The notes: generated by a model from the letters alone, not told the origin. Shown: positions 32,516-41,532, counted from the stretch's first letter. The stretch is DNA of 64,000 nucleotides from Rhodanobacter denitrificans (GCA_003241385.1 QFPO01000003.1:496001-560000); one strand, 5' to 3'. Translations and numbers: made by a program.

Positions 32516-33931
32516 TCACTCCGTCGTGGTGGTCGATGCGCCGCCGGCGCCGGAACGACCGGCTCGGGCATCGACGAAGTATGCACCGGGCGGCCGCTGC
32601 ACCGCGTGCGGGGCCGGCCGCGCGGCGAGCGCGAGGATCGCCGCGAGCACCGAGGCCAGACAGCTCCAGCCGAGGTAGCGCAGCTCGGCCGACGGCGCCA
32701 GCAGCGGATACGGCAGCGCGTACAGCCAGGCGCTGGCCAGCAGGTACAGCGCCGCCGTCGCCGGAAACGCCGCGCGGCGGCGCCAAGCCAGCGGCGCCGC
32801 CGCCAGGCCGATCAGCAGATACGGCCAGATCGCGAACACGGCGGTCGGTCGCCAGGCCTCGACCCAGCGCATCAGCGCGCGATGCGCGGCCCCGTCGTTC
32901 GGCGCCACCGGCGGGTTGTCGCGATAGCCGATCTGCGCGTCGACGTACAGCAGGGTCGCCGGCCACTCGCGCGGCTGCGTGCCGAACAGGGCGCGTGTGA
33001 CGCGCCAGCGGTGCGCCAGATATGCGACCGGGTCGGCACGGATCGCGTCGAACCAGGTCTCGCGCAGCACGCGCAGATCCTCGGCCGGCCACTCGCCGAG
33101 CGGATCGCGGATGCCGCTGCGGTTGTTCTGCAGCATCGCGGTCACGCTCCACGGCCGCGACACCTCGGCCAGTTCGGCGACGTCGAGCGTCGGCCCGACG
33201 CTGAACGCTGGCAGCAGCACGCGGCCGCTTGCGATCGACAGCGCGGCCAGATCACCCTGCGCGAGGATCGGCCACAGCGGCACGTGGCTGCGCGCCTGGC
33301 GATTGATCGCGGTCACGGCGGCGAGCAGCGCCGCCAGCGTCAGCAGGCCGCTGCCGACACGCCGTCCGATCCCGCCGCGCGGCCAGGCCAGCCAGGCCCA
33401 GGCCGCGACGATCGGCGCGACCGCGAGCACCGCGTTGTGGCGCATGCCGAGCGCATACAGCAGCACCGGCGGCACCGCCCACAGCGCCGCGCGCCGCCCG
33501 GCCTGCGCCCGGGCCAGCAGACCGCAGGCGAGCAGCAGTGCGCCGAGCATGCCGACGTCGGTCCAGACGTGGCCGCGCAACACCAGCACGATCGGCAGTG
33601 CGCCGCAGGCGAGCAGCGCGACGCGCCAGGCGGTGCCGATGCGCAGGCCGCCGGCCAGCAGCGCCAGACCCGACCAGAACATCGCCAGATGCAGCGCGAA
33701 CACCGGCCCCGGTCCCGCGTAGAGGCGGTCGGTGATCCGCCACAGCGCGATCAGCGTCGGCGACGCGACGTCGGTGACGGTCTCGCCGCGCGCCTGCCAC
33801 CAGGCGTAGGCCGAGTCGAACGACATCTGGCCGGGCCAGTACAGCGCCCAGTCGGTCGCGAAGCCGAGCGCGGCCAGCAGCAACGGCAGGCCCGCCCACG
33901 GTTTCCGCGGGCCCGCCGCCACGGGCGGCAT
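32516..33931 (-). CDS. Polytopic membrane protein, possible GT-C type glycosyltransferase
   Basis: 471 residues from the ATG at 33931 (MPPVAAGPRKPWAGLPLLLA), with about ten to eleven membrane helices and one large exported loop (residues about 255-375) containing NNRSGIRDPLGEWPAEDLRV. An early loop, WPGQMSFDSAYAWWQARGE, has an Asp in the position typical of GT-C/ArnT-like catalytic loops, which is why a glycosyltransferase role is suggested, but I cannot place it in a named family. The gene lies 11 nt after bioD and 8 nt before the small 32157 gene. Confidence 0.7.
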   Translation of the reverse strand: MPPVAAGPRKPWAGLPLLLAALGFATDWALYWPGQMSFDSAYAWWQARGETVTDVASPTLIALWRITDRLYAGPGPVFALHLAMFWSGLALLAGGLRIGTAWRVALLACGALPIVLVLRGHVWTDVGMLGALLLACGLLARAQAGRRAALWAVPPVLLYALGMRHNAVLAVAPIVAAWAWLAWPRGGIGRRVGSGLLTLAALLAAVTAINRQARSHVPLWPILAQGDLAALSIASGRVLLPAFSVGPTLDVAELAEVSRPWSVTAMLQNNRSGIRDPLGEWPAEDLRVLRETWFDAIRADPVAYLAHRWRVTRALFGTQPREWPATLLYVDAQIGYRDNPPVAPNDGAAHRALMRWVEAWRPTAVFAIWPYLLIGLAAAPLAWRRRAAFPATAALYLLASAWLYALPYPLLAPSAELRYLGWSCLASVLAAILALAARPAPHAVQRPPGAYFVDARAGRSGAGGASTTTTE

Positions 33932-33942
33932 CGCGGCCGGCC

Positions 33943-34608
33943 TCAACGCAACGGCCCCAGGTCGAGCAGCGGCCGCGGATGTCCTCCCCGCGCATGATCG
34001 AGCACGCCGAGCAGCGGCGCCGGCAGGCGCGCGCGCAGGCAGTCCAGCGTCGCCTCGGCACGCGCCATCTGCGGATCGATGCGATTGGCGATCCAGCCGG
34101 CCAGCACACAGCCGTCGGCGAGGATTGCTCGCGCGCTCAGCAAGGCATGATTGATCGCGCCGAGACGCAGGCCGACGACCAGCACCACCCGCAAGCGCAG
34201 CGCGCGCGCCAGATCGGCCTGCATCAGATCGTCGGCGAACGGCGCCATCCAGCCGCCGGCGCCTTCGACGACGACGAACGGCGCCCGTGCGGCGAGCCGC
34301 TCGAATGCCGAGCGCAGCGGATCGAGCGCGATCCGCACGCCGGCATCGGCGGCCGCGACGTGCGGCGCGATCGGCTCGGCGAACGCGTACGGATTGACGT
34401 CGGCATAGGCCGCCGCGCACGCGCTCGCCGCGATCAGCGCTTCGGCGTCCTCGTTGCGCCAGCCCTCGGCGGTGCGGCGGCAGCCGCTGGCGACCGGCTT
34501 CATGCCGACCGCGCGGCAGCCGGCCGCGGCCAGCGCCTCGAGCAGGGCCACGCTGGCGACGGTCTTGCCGACGCCGGTGTCGGTGCCGGTGACGAAACAG
34601 CCGCTCAC
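33943..34608 (-). CDS. bioD: Dethiobiotin synthetase
   Basis: ATP-dependent carboxylation of 7,8-diaminopelargonate to dethiobiotin, the penultimate step of biotin synthesis. It has 221 residues, usual size. P-loop GTDTGVGKT is at about residues 8-16; the substrate-binding Lys is in GMKPVASGC; EGAGGWMAPF is the second conserved loop. The GTG at 34608 overlaps the stop of the upstream TMEM175-type gene by 4 nt (GTGA). No other bio genes lie nearby; finding bioD as the third gene of an operon led by two channel genes is unusual. Confidence 0.94.
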   Translation of the reverse strand: MSGCFVTGTDTGVGKTVASVALLEALAAAGCRAVGMKPVASGCRRTAEGWRNEDAEALIAASACAAAYADVNPYAFAEPIAPHVAAADAGVRIALDPLRSAFERLAARAPFVVVEGAGGWMAPFADDLMQADLARALRLRVVLVVGLRLGAINHALLSARAILADGCVLAGWIANRIDPQMARAEATLDCLRARLPAPLLGVLDHARGGHPRPLLDLGPLR

Positions 34609-35360
34609 GGCGCGATCGGGCCGTGCCGCGCCAGGATGCGCCGGTGCTGGATCGGCATCAGCAGTTGCACCAGATGCAGACCGAAGAAGATGCAGCCCGG
34701 CAGCGCGACCGACCACGGCACGCCGGGGATCACCGGCAACCAGGTCGTCAGCGCGAGCGAGATCAGCGAGAACAGCGGAATGACCGCCCAGCGCAGCATC
34801 GCGTAGCGGGTCAGGTCGCGCTCGAGCGCGTCCAGCCCGATCCGCTCGCGCTGACGCCAGGCATGCACGTAGAGCAGGCAGCTGACCAGGCCCATCGATC
34901 CGAACGCCAGCGCGAACACCGCGAACATCAGGCGCAGGTCCGACAGCGTCGACAGCGAGAACTTGGCCGGCAGCCAGCCGCTGCTGACCCAGCTGAACAG
35001 GGCGTCGAACACCATGCGCAGCGGGTAGATGAAGATCAGCACCAGGAACACCAGCAGCAGGCTCAGGCGCTGGCTCTGGCGGTCGTCCAGTCCGTAGCGC
35101 CGGCTCCAGTCGGCATGGCCGCGCCAGAACAGCGCGATCAGCAGGAAGCTCGCCGCATACGAAGGAATCGCCTTCAGCGCCAGCTTCAGCGCGTCGATGC
35201 TGTCGGGAATCTCGTCGATCGAGATCACCATCAGCGTGATCGCGAACGCGAACGCCGCGTCGACGAAGGCCTCGATCCGCGTGACCTCCGCGCCGCGCTG
35301 CAGGAATCCGTCCTCGTGCCGGGCCGCGGCGGCCGCGCCGCCGGAACGCGACCGGATCAT
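34605..35360 (-). CDS. TMEM175/DUF1211-family channel-like protein, copy A
   Basis: 251 residues, six predicted membrane helices. The first helix carries the family region RIEAFVDAAFAFAITLMVIS; canonical TMEM175 proteins have FSD where this has FVD (F32-V33-D34). Prokaryotic TMEM175 proteins assemble as tetrameric potassium-selective leak channels; the Ser-to-Val change may alter gating or selectivity (inference). It has a 22-residue hydrophilic N-terminus. The ATG at 35360 overlaps the stop of copy B by 4 nt, and its own stop overlaps bioD. It is strikingly similar to copy B in helix 1 but diverged elsewhere, so this is an old duplication. Confidence 0.82.
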   Translation of the reverse strand: MIRSRSGGAAAAARHEDGFLQRGAEVTRIEAFVDAAFAFAITLMVISIDEIPDSIDALKLALKAIPSYAASFLLIALFWRGHADWSRRYGLDDRQSQRLSLLLVFLVLIFIYPLRMVFDALFSWVSSGWLPAKFSLSTLSDLRLMFAVFALAFGSMGLVSCLLYVHAWRQRERIGLDALERDLTRYAMLRWAVIPLFSLISLALTTWLPVIPGVPWSVALPGCIFFGLHLVQLLMPIQHRRILARHGPIAP

Positions 35361-36082
35361 GCCGCGGCCATCCGTGCCGCACGGCGTGCCGCGACCTGCG
35401 AGGCCGGCCAGGCCAGATTCATCGCAACGTAGACGATGCCGGGCAGGCCGTGCACCCAGGAGCGCTCGGCCGGCAGCAGGCCGGCGATCAGCACCGAGAC
35501 CAGGCCGGTCGCGATCGCGACCCCGCCGACCGCGACGTTGGCGGCGATGTCGGCGGCGCGTTCGGGCGTCGGCTCGCCGTCGCGCGCAGCGACCCAGTAC
35601 AGCCCGACGATGCACAGCCACATTGCCGACCAGCCGAGGCCGTAGACGCGGTAGACCAGGACCAGATCGGCGAGCGAATCGATGCGCGTGGTCGACGGCA
35701 GCCAGCCGCCCGACAGCGTCGTCATGGCCGCCGAGAACACGATCTTGAGCGGATAGACGTAGATCAGCACCAGGAACACCAGCACCAGGCTGAGCAGCGT
35801 CACCGCCAACCGGTCGCTGCCGTAGCGGCGGCTCCAGCGCGCGTGCTGGTACCAGAACATCGCGATCACCGCGAAGCTCAGCGCGAACGCCGGAACGCCC
35901 TTCAACGCGGCGGTCAGGTCCCCGATGCTTTCCGGGATCGTGTCGATCGAGATCACCAGCAGCGTCAGCGCGAACGCGAACGCGGCGTCGACGAACGCCT
36001 CCAGCCGGGTCGGCTGCGCGCTGCGGCCGCGCACGGCGGGATCGGTCGGAACGGCGTTCGGCGGCGCGGTCGGCACGGACAT
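35357..36082 (-). CDS. TMEM175/DUF1211-family channel-like protein, copy B
   Basis: 241 residues, six predicted membrane helices, with RLEAFVDAAFAFALTLLVIS in helix 1 (F30-V31-D32), the same FVD variant as copy A. The second half of each protein shares a YPL[KR][MI]VF motif after helix 3 (VLIYVYPLKIVF versus VLIFIYPLRMVF) and a GWLPs/a step before helix 4. Two adjacent six-helix genes recall the animal TMEM175, a single chain with two six-helix repeats that dimerises, so A and B may form a heteromer. It is the first gene of the operon. Confidence 0.82.
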   Translation of the reverse strand: MSVPTAPPNAVPTDPAVRGRSAQPTRLEAFVDAAFAFALTLLVISIDTIPESIGDLTAALKGVPAFALSFAVIAMFWYQHARWSRRYGSDRLAVTLLSLVLVFLVLIYVYPLKIVFSAAMTTLSGGWLPSTTRIDSLADLVLVYRVYGLGWSAMWLCIVGLYWVAARDGEPTPERAADIAANVAVGGVAIATGLVSVLIAGLLPAERSWVHGLPGIVYVAMNLAWPASQVAARRAARMAAA

Positions 36083-36116
36083 CGGCGAAGCTTAGCAAGC
36101 GGCCGCCCGATCCGCG

Positions 36117-36122
36117 TACACT
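36117..36122 (+). promoter_or_regulatory. -10-like TACACT upstream of msrC
   Basis: TACACT lies in the 74-bp spacer between the divergent TMEM175 and methionine-sulfoxide reductase genes, about 35 nt before the ATG at 36157 and 10 nt before an in-frame GTG at 36133. It is the best -10 candidate there; the -35 is weak. Confidence 0.3.
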
Positions 36123-36156
36123 CCCCCGTTCCGTGCAAACCGGTTCCGACCACGCG

Positions 36157-36642
36157 ATGTTCGCAGCCCGTCCCCTGTCCGGCAGCAAGGCCGACCAGTA
36201 CGCCGATTTGGCCGAGCAGGCGCGTGCGCTGCTGCACGGCGAACACGACCGGATCGCCAATGCGGCCAACTTCGCCGCGCTGGTCTGGCAGGCGGTGCCG
36301 GCGATCAACTGGTGCGGTTTCTACTTCTTCGACGGCCGCGAGCTGGTGGTCGGTCCGTTCCAGGGCAAGCCGGCCTGCGTGCGCATCGCGCTCGGCAAGG
36401 GCGTGTGCGGAACCGCGGCGGCGACCGGCGCGACCCAGGTGGTCGACGACGTGCACGCGTTTCCGGGCCACATCGCCTGCGACGCCGACTCGCGCTCGGA
36501 GATCGTCGTGCCGCTGTTCCGCGACGGCCGCCTGATCGGCGTCTGGGACGTGGACAGTCCCGAACCGTCGCGCTTCGACGCGACCGACCGCGCCGGCATG
36601 GAACGCCTCTGCGACCTCTTCATCGCGTCGCTCGGCGACTGA
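36157..36642 (+). CDS. msrC: Free methionine-(R)-sulfoxide reductase (GAF domain)
   Basis: 161-residue GAF-domain enzyme of the fRMsr/YebR type, which reduces free Met-R-sulfoxide with thioredoxin. The three catalytic cysteines are in their proper contexts: PACVRIALGKGVCGTAA (C74 and C84) and PGHIACDADSRSEIVVP (C108), equivalent to Cys84, Cys94 and Cys118 of the E. coli enzyme. The ATG at 36157 (MFAARPLSGSKADQYADLAE) fits the family; an in-frame GTG at 36133 would add eight residues. It is followed 29 nt later by the TfoX-domain gene in the same direction. Confidence 0.93.
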   Translation: MFAARPLSGSKADQYADLAEQARALLHGEHDRIANAANFAALVWQAVPAINWCGFYFFDGRELVVGPFQGKPACVRIALGKGVCGTAAATGATQVVDDVHAFPGHIACDADSRSEIVVPLFRDGRLIGVWDVDSPEPSRFDATDRAGMERLCDLFIASLGD

Positions 36643-36671
36643 CGGCGCGGCCCAACTGCCCCGGGGACATC

Positions 36672-37085
36672 ATGGCCAACGAGAAAATCCGCAACGTCGG
36701 ACCCAAATCGGCCGCCTGGCTGCGCCAGGTCGGCGTGCGCACGCTGGAGGATCTGCAGCGGATCGGACCGGTCGAGGCGTTTCTCAAGACCAAGCGCGCC
36801 GGCTTCCGACCCAGTCTGAACCTGCTGTACTCGATGGCCGGCGCCCTGGCCGACTGCCACTGGACCGACCTCAGCGAGGCCGACAAGCAGGCGCTGATCG
36901 CCGATCTGGAAGCGGCCGAGGCGGCCAACCCGATCCGCAACCGCTGGGAGAAGGGTGCGCAGCGCAGCGCACAGCGCGACGGCGACGGCTCGCCGACGCA
37001 GGCCGCAGCCGAGGACGGCGACGGTTTCGGCGACGGCGACAGCGGCGTGCGCGAGCTGACCGGCACGCACAGCGACTTCGACTGA
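36672..37085 (+). CDS. TfoX C-terminal-domain protein
   Basis: 137 residues. Residues about 5-80 match the TfoX/Sxy C-terminal domain (PF04994), a helix-hairpin-helix-like module: IRNVGPKSAAWLRQVGVRTL, then EDLQRIGPVEAFLKTKRAGF and LNLLYSMAGALADCHWTDLS. The N-terminal half found in true competence regulators (TfoX/Sxy) is missing. The C-terminal 50 residues are Asp/Gly/Gln-rich and probably disordered. A role in competence is possible (comEC lies 23 kb away), but single-domain members are uncharacterised. Confidence 0.85.
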   Translation: MANEKIRNVGPKSAAWLRQVGVRTLEDLQRIGPVEAFLKTKRAGFRPSLNLLYSMAGALADCHWTDLSEADKQALIADLEAAEAANPIRNRWEKGAQRSAQRDGDGSPTQAAAEDGDGFGDGDSGVRELTGTHSDFD

Positions 37086-37192
37086 GGCCGGCCTCCACCG
37101 CATGCGCAGGCCGCGGGCGGAACGGTCCGCCATCGCGCCGCGCCCGGGGCCGCGCGGGCGGATTTCGCGGTGCAGCAAACGGCCGGTGAGGC

Positions 37193-37198
37193 TATAAT
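37193..37198 (+). promoter_or_regulatory. Consensus -10 element upstream of sucA
   Basis: A perfect TATAAT stands in an otherwise G+C-rich spacer 82-87 nt before the sucA GTG. The -35 region (GTGCAG at 17-nt spacing) is weak, which suggests activator dependence or a different contact. A transcript from here would have an untranslated leader of about 75 nt. Confidence 0.55.
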
Positions 37199-37279
37199 CC
37201 CAAGGTTTCAAGCGGCGGCCTTGCCCTGCCGGCTTTAGCCCCCACTCCGACTCCACGCCCGTCCGGCCAAACTCACACG

Positions 37280-40180
37280 GTGTCACGCGTGACCGCCAGC
37301 ATTTTTCAGCAGTTTGCATCCACTTCTGCCCTCTCCGGCGGCAATGCGGCCTTCATCGAGGACCTCTACGAGGACTGGCTGCGCGATCCGGCGACGGTCG
37401 CGCCCGCCTGGCGTCAGTATTTCGACGGCCTCAAGGGCCGCGCAGCCGGCGACGCGCCGCATTCGGATGCGATCGCGCGGATCGCGCAGGCGCAGAAGAA
37501 CGGCCCGCGCGGCGGCAGCACCGGCGCGGCCGCGCCGCGCACCGACGATGCGATCTCGCAGAAGCAGGCCGGCGTGCTGCGCCTGGTCACGGCCTACCGC
37601 TCGCGCGGCCACCTCGCCGCCCGGCTCGACCCGCTCGATCTCGCCGGCACCTACTCCGGCGCGGAGCTCGAATCGCTCGGCCTGCTGCCGCGCCCGTCGG
37701 CGCCGGACCTCGACTACACGTTCCACGGCCTGACCGAGGCCGATCTCGACACCGAGTTCGAGACCAGCTCGGTCGCCGGGCCGCAGCGGCTGAAACTGCG
37801 CCAGCTGGTCGCGCTGCTGAAGTCGACCTATGCCGGCAGCATCGGCGCCGAGTTCATGCACATCTCCGACGCCGAGCAGCGGCGCTGGGTGCACGAGCAG
37901 CTCGAGCGCGTCGGCGGCCGCTTCGCGCTGTCGACCGACGAGAAGAAGCACCTGCTCGAGAAGCTGGTCCAGGCCGACGGCCTGGAACGCTACCTGCACA
38001 CCAAATACGTCGGTCAGAAGCGCTTCTCGCTCGAGGGCGGCGACAGCCTGATCCCGCTGCTCGACGAGCTGGTCCGCCGCGGCGGCGTCGGCGGCATGAA
38101 GGACATGGTCATCGGCATGGCCCACCGCGGCCGCCTCAACGTGCTCGTCAACATTCTCGGCAAGCCACCGCAGAAGCTGTTCGACGAGTTCGAGGGCCGC
38201 TACGACCATCCGGACGATCCGGCCCATTCGGGCGACGTGAAGTACCACATGGGCTTCAGCGCCAACGTCAAGACGCCGGGCCGCACCGTGCACCTGGCGC
38301 TGGCGTTCAATCCCTCGCATCTGGAGATCGTCGACCCGGTCGTGGCCGGCTCGGTGCGCGCGCGCCAGACCCATCGCGGCGATGCGACGCGCGAGCAGGT
38401 GGTGCCGGTCCTGATCCACGGCGACGCCGCGTTCGCCGGCCAGGGCGTGGTCATGGAGCTGTTCAACATGTCGCAGGCCGACGGCTTCAAGGTCGGCGGC
38501 ACGATCCACATCGTCGTCAACAACCAGGTCGGCTTCACGATCTCCAACCCGCACGACGCGCGCTCGACGCTGTACTGCACCGACGTGGCCAAGATGGTCA
38601 ATGCGCCGGTGTTCCACGTCAACGGCGACGATCCGGAAGCGGTGCTGTTCGTCGCGCGCCTGGCCTACGACTACCGCCAGAAGTTCAAGCGCGACGTCGT
38701 GATCGACCTGGTCTGCTATCGCCGCCACGGCCACAACGAGGCCGACGAGCCGGCAGCCACGCAGCCGCTGATGTACCAGATCATCCGCAAGCGTCCGACG
38801 CTGCGCGAGCTCTACGGCAAGAAGCTCGTCGAGCAGAGCGTGATGACCGAGGACGGCGTCCAGGCCGTCGTCGACGGCTACCGCAAGCGGCTCGAGGAAG
38901 GCAATCCGATCGCCGGCGTCGACTCGGACTACTACGACGCGTTCGCGGTCGACTGGTCCAAGCACCTGGTCGGCGACCTCGGCCAGGCGGTCGTGACCGG
39001 CGTCAGCCGCAAGGCGATGGCGACGCTCGGCGACAAGATCCTGCGCGTGCCCGAGAACATGACGCTGCACCCGCGCGTCGCGAAGATCTACGAGGATCGC
39101 GCCAAGATGGCCCGCGGCGAGCTGCCGCTGGACTGGGGCTTCGCCGAGAACATGGCCTACGCGACGATCGTCGCCGACGGCAACGACCTGCGCCTGGTCG
39201 GCCAGGATGCCGGCCGCGGCACCTTCTTCCACCGCCACGCGGTACTGCACGACCAGAACAGCGGCCGCCGCTACACGCCGATCGACACGCTGCGCGACGA
39301 CGACTCGGTCGAGATCATCGACTCGCTGCTCAGCGAGGAGGCCGTGATGGCCTTCGAGTACGGCTTCGCGACCGCCGAGCCGGAGACGCTGGTGATCTGG
39401 GAAGCGCAGTTCGGCGACTTCGCCAACGGCGCCCAGGTCGTGATCGACCAGTTCATCTCCTCCGGCGAGGCCAAGTGGGGCCGCCTGTGCGGCATCGTCC
39501 TGCTGCTGCCGCACGGCTACGAGGGCCAGGGCCCCGAGCATTCCTCGGCGCGCCTGGAGCGCTACCTGCAGCTGTGCGCGCTCGACAACATGCAGGTCTG
39601 CGTGCCGACCACGCCCGCGCAGATGTTCCACATGCTGCGCCGGCAGATGCTGCGCTCGTGCCGCAAGCCGCTGATCGTGATGACGCCCAAGTCGCTGCTG
39701 CGCCACAAGCTGGCGGTCTCGACGCTGGACGACCTCGCCAACGGCAGCTTCCAGCTGGTCATTCCCGACAGCACCGCCAAGACCGCCAAGAAGGTCAAGC
39801 GCGCGGTGCTGTGCTCGGGCAAGGTCTACTACGATCTGGTCGAGGAAGCGGCCAAGCGCGAGATCGCCGACGTGGCGATCGTGCGCGTCGAGCAGCTCTA
39901 TCCGTTCCCGCGTCCGGAAGTCTCGGCCGAGCTCGCCAGGTTCCCGGGCCTCAAGGAGGTCGTGTGGTGCCAGGAGGAGCCGATGAACCAGGGCGCCTGG
40001 TACCAGATCAAGCACCATTTCCAGGCGATCCTCGATCCGAAGATCGCGGTCGCCTACGCGGGCCGGCCGCGCTCGCCGGCGCCGGCCGCCGGCCATCTGA
40101 GCACCCACGTCGCCGAGCAGGCCGCCCTGGTCGAACAGGCGCTGGCGCTGCCGCTCGGCAACGACTACGGGCTGGAATGA
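37280..40180 (+). CDS. sucA: 2-oxoglutarate dehydrogenase E1 component
   Basis: Thiamine-diphosphate E1 of the 2-oxoglutarate dehydrogenase complex in the TCA cycle; 966 residues from the GTG at 37280, or 963 from the GTG at 37289 (MTASIFQQF), which matches the family start better. The N-terminal segment NAAFIEDLYEDWLRDPATV, which anchors E1 to E2, is present. Conserved active-site regions are GMAHRGRLNVLVNILGKPP, GDAAFAGQGVVMELFNMSQ (TPP region), YRRHGHNEADEP and GYEGQGPEHSSARLERYLQL. It is the first gene of sucA-sucB-lpd, with a 78-nt gap to sucB. Confidence 0.96.
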   Translation: MSRVTASIFQQFASTSALSGGNAAFIEDLYEDWLRDPATVAPAWRQYFDGLKGRAAGDAPHSDAIARIAQAQKNGPRGGSTGAAAPRTDDAISQKQAGVLRLVTAYRSRGHLAARLDPLDLAGTYSGAELESLGLLPRPSAPDLDYTFHGLTEADLDTEFETSSVAGPQRLKLRQLVALLKSTYAGSIGAEFMHISDAEQRRWVHEQLERVGGRFALSTDEKKHLLEKLVQADGLERYLHTKYVGQKRFSLEGGDSLIPLLDELVRRGGVGGMKDMVIGMAHRGRLNVLVNILGKPPQKLFDEFEGRYDHPDDPAHSGDVKYHMGFSANVKTPGRTVHLALAFNPSHLEIVDPVVAGSVRARQTHRGDATREQVVPVLIHGDAAFAGQGVVMELFNMSQADGFKVGGTIHIVVNNQVGFTISNPHDARSTLYCTDVAKMVNAPVFHVNGDDPEAVLFVARLAYDYRQKFKRDVVIDLVCYRRHGHNEADEPAATQPLMYQIIRKRPTLRELYGKKLVEQSVMTEDGVQAVVDGYRKRLEEGNPIAGVDSDYYDAFAVDWSKHLVGDLGQAVVTGVSRKAMATLGDKILRVPENMTLHPRVAKIYEDRAKMARGELPLDWGFAENMAYATIVADGNDLRLVGQDAGRGTFFHRHAVLHDQNSGRRYTPIDTLRDDDSVEIIDSLLSEEAVMAFEYGFATAEPETLVIWEAQFGDFANGAQVVIDQFISSGEAKWGRLCGIVLLLPHGYEGQGPEHSSARLERYLQLCALDNMQVCVPTTPAQMFHMLRRQMLRSCRKPLIVMTPKSLLRHKLAVSTLDDLANGSFQLVIPDSTAKTAKKVKRAVLCSGKVYYDLVEEAAKREIADVAIVRVEQLYPFPRPEVSAELARFPGLKEVVWCQEEPMNQGAWYQIKHHFQAILDPKIAVAYAGRPRSPAPAAGHLSTHVAEQAALVEQALALPLGNDYGLE

Positions 40181-40258
40181 CGCCCGCGCGCCGCAGCCGA
40201 CGCAGACCGATCCTCCGTCCCGCCCTTCCATCCATCGCACGCCCCCAGGACGCACGTC

Positions 40259-41482
40259 ATGAGCCTTGAAGTCAAAGTTCCGGTCCTTCCCGAATCCGTG
40301 TCCGACGCGACGATCGCGACCTGGCACAAGAAGCCCGGCGACGCCGTCAAGCGCGACGAGAATCTCGTCGACCTGGAGACCGACAAGGTCGTCCTGGAAG
40401 TGCCGGCCACCGCCGACGGCGTGCTCAAGGAAATCCTCAAGCAGACCGGCGAGACCGTGACCAGCGGCGAGGTGCTCGGCATCGTGATCGAGGGCGCCGC
40501 CGCCGAGCCGGCCAAGGCCGCCCCGGCCGAGGCGCCGGCCAAGAGCGAGGGCAAGGCCGAGGCCGCCAAGTCGGCCGCGCCGGCCAAGACCGCCGCGCCC
40601 GCCAAGGGCGTCGACGAGCTCTCGCCGGCCGGCCGCCGCGTCGCCACCGAAGAGAACATCGATCCGGCCAAGGTCGCCGGCACCGGCCGCGACGGCCGCG
40701 TGACCAAGGAAGACCTCGTCAACTACACCAAGGCGCCGGCCGCCGCCGCGCCGGCCGCGACCGCGGCAGCGACGCCGGGCGCGCGTCCGGAAGAGCGCGT
40801 GCCGATGACGCGCATGCGCGCGAAGATCGCCGAGCGCCTGATGCTGTCGAAGAACTCGATCGCGATGCTGACCTCGTTCAACGAGATCAACCTCGCCAAG
40901 GTCGGCGCGCTGCGCAAGGAGCTCGGCGAGCAGTTCGAGAAGACCAACGGCGTCAAGCTCGGCTACATGAGCTTCTTCGTCAAGGCCGCCGCCGAGGCGC
41001 TCAAGCGCCATCCGATCGTCAATGCCTCGGTCGACGGCAACGACGTGATCTATCACGGCTACCAGGACATCTCGATCGCAGTGTCGACCGACAAGGGCCT
41101 GGTCACGCCGGTGCTGCGCGACGCGCAGAACATGAGCTTCGCCGACGTCGAGAAGGCGATCATCGGCTATGCGAAGAAGGCGCGCGAAGGCGGCCTGACG
41201 CTGGAGGACCTGCAGGGCGGCACGTTCACGATCACCAACGGCGGCACGTTCGGCTCGCTGTTCTCCACGCCGATCGTCAATCCGCCGCAGAGCGCGATCC
41301 TCGGCATGCACGCGATCAAGGAGCGTGCGATCGTCGAGAACGGCCAGGTCGTCGCCGCGCCGATGATGTACGTCGCGATCAGCTACGACCACCGCATCAT
41401 CGACGGCAAGGACGCAGTGCTGTTCCTGGTCGACATCAAGAACCAGCTCGAGAATCCGCATCGCATGCTGGTCGGCATCTGA
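40259..41482 (+). CDS. sucB: 2-oxoglutarate dehydrogenase E2, dihydrolipoyl succinyltransferase
   Basis: 407 residues forming the 24-mer core of the complex. Lipoyl domain (1-78) with the lipoyl-lysine K43 in DLETDKVVLEVPA; an Ala/Pro/Lys hinge (about 80-120); the peripheral E1/E3-binding domain (about 122-158, LSPAGRRVATEENIDPAKV); a second Ala/Thr hinge; and the catalytic domain with the active-site motif SYDHRIIDGKDAV (H378, D382). Length and organisation match E. coli SucB (405 aa). It starts at the ATG at 40259 and is co-directional with sucA. Confidence 0.97.
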   Translation: MSLEVKVPVLPESVSDATIATWHKKPGDAVKRDENLVDLETDKVVLEVPATADGVLKEILKQTGETVTSGEVLGIVIEGAAAEPAKAAPAEAPAKSEGKAEAAKSAAPAKTAAPAKGVDELSPAGRRVATEENIDPAKVAGTGRDGRVTKEDLVNYTKAPAAAAPAATAAATPGARPEERVPMTRMRAKIAERLMLSKNSIAMLTSFNEINLAKVGALRKELGEQFEKTNGVKLGYMSFFVKAAAEALKRHPIVNASVDGNDVIYHGYQDISIAVSTDKGLVTPVLRDAQNMSFADVEKAIIGYAKKAREGGLTLEDLQGGTFTITNGGTFGSLFSTPIVNPPQSAILGMHAIKERAIVENGQVVAAPMMYVAISYDHRIIDGKDAVLFLVDIKNQLENPHRMLVGI

Positions 41483-41504
41483 CCGATCGCCGCGACGGCG
41501 CCGC

Positions 41505-41532
41505 GCCCGCGGTGCCGGCGCCGGCCGCGGGC
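41505..41532 (+). other. GC hairpin between sucB and lpd
   Basis: GCCCGCGG at 41505-41512 pairs with CCGCGGGC at 41525-41532, enclosing a further palindrome (CCGGCGCCGG). The structure falls between sucB and lpd and could lower read-through or protect the 3' end of the sucB message, tuning E3 against E1/E2 amounts. No T run follows. Confidence 0.35.

Noticed and set aside
37283..41461. A 1392-codon open frame antisense to sucA and sucB
   Set aside because: It spans two unmistakable TCA-cycle genes and has no motif, signal or ribosome-binding site; a G+C artefact.
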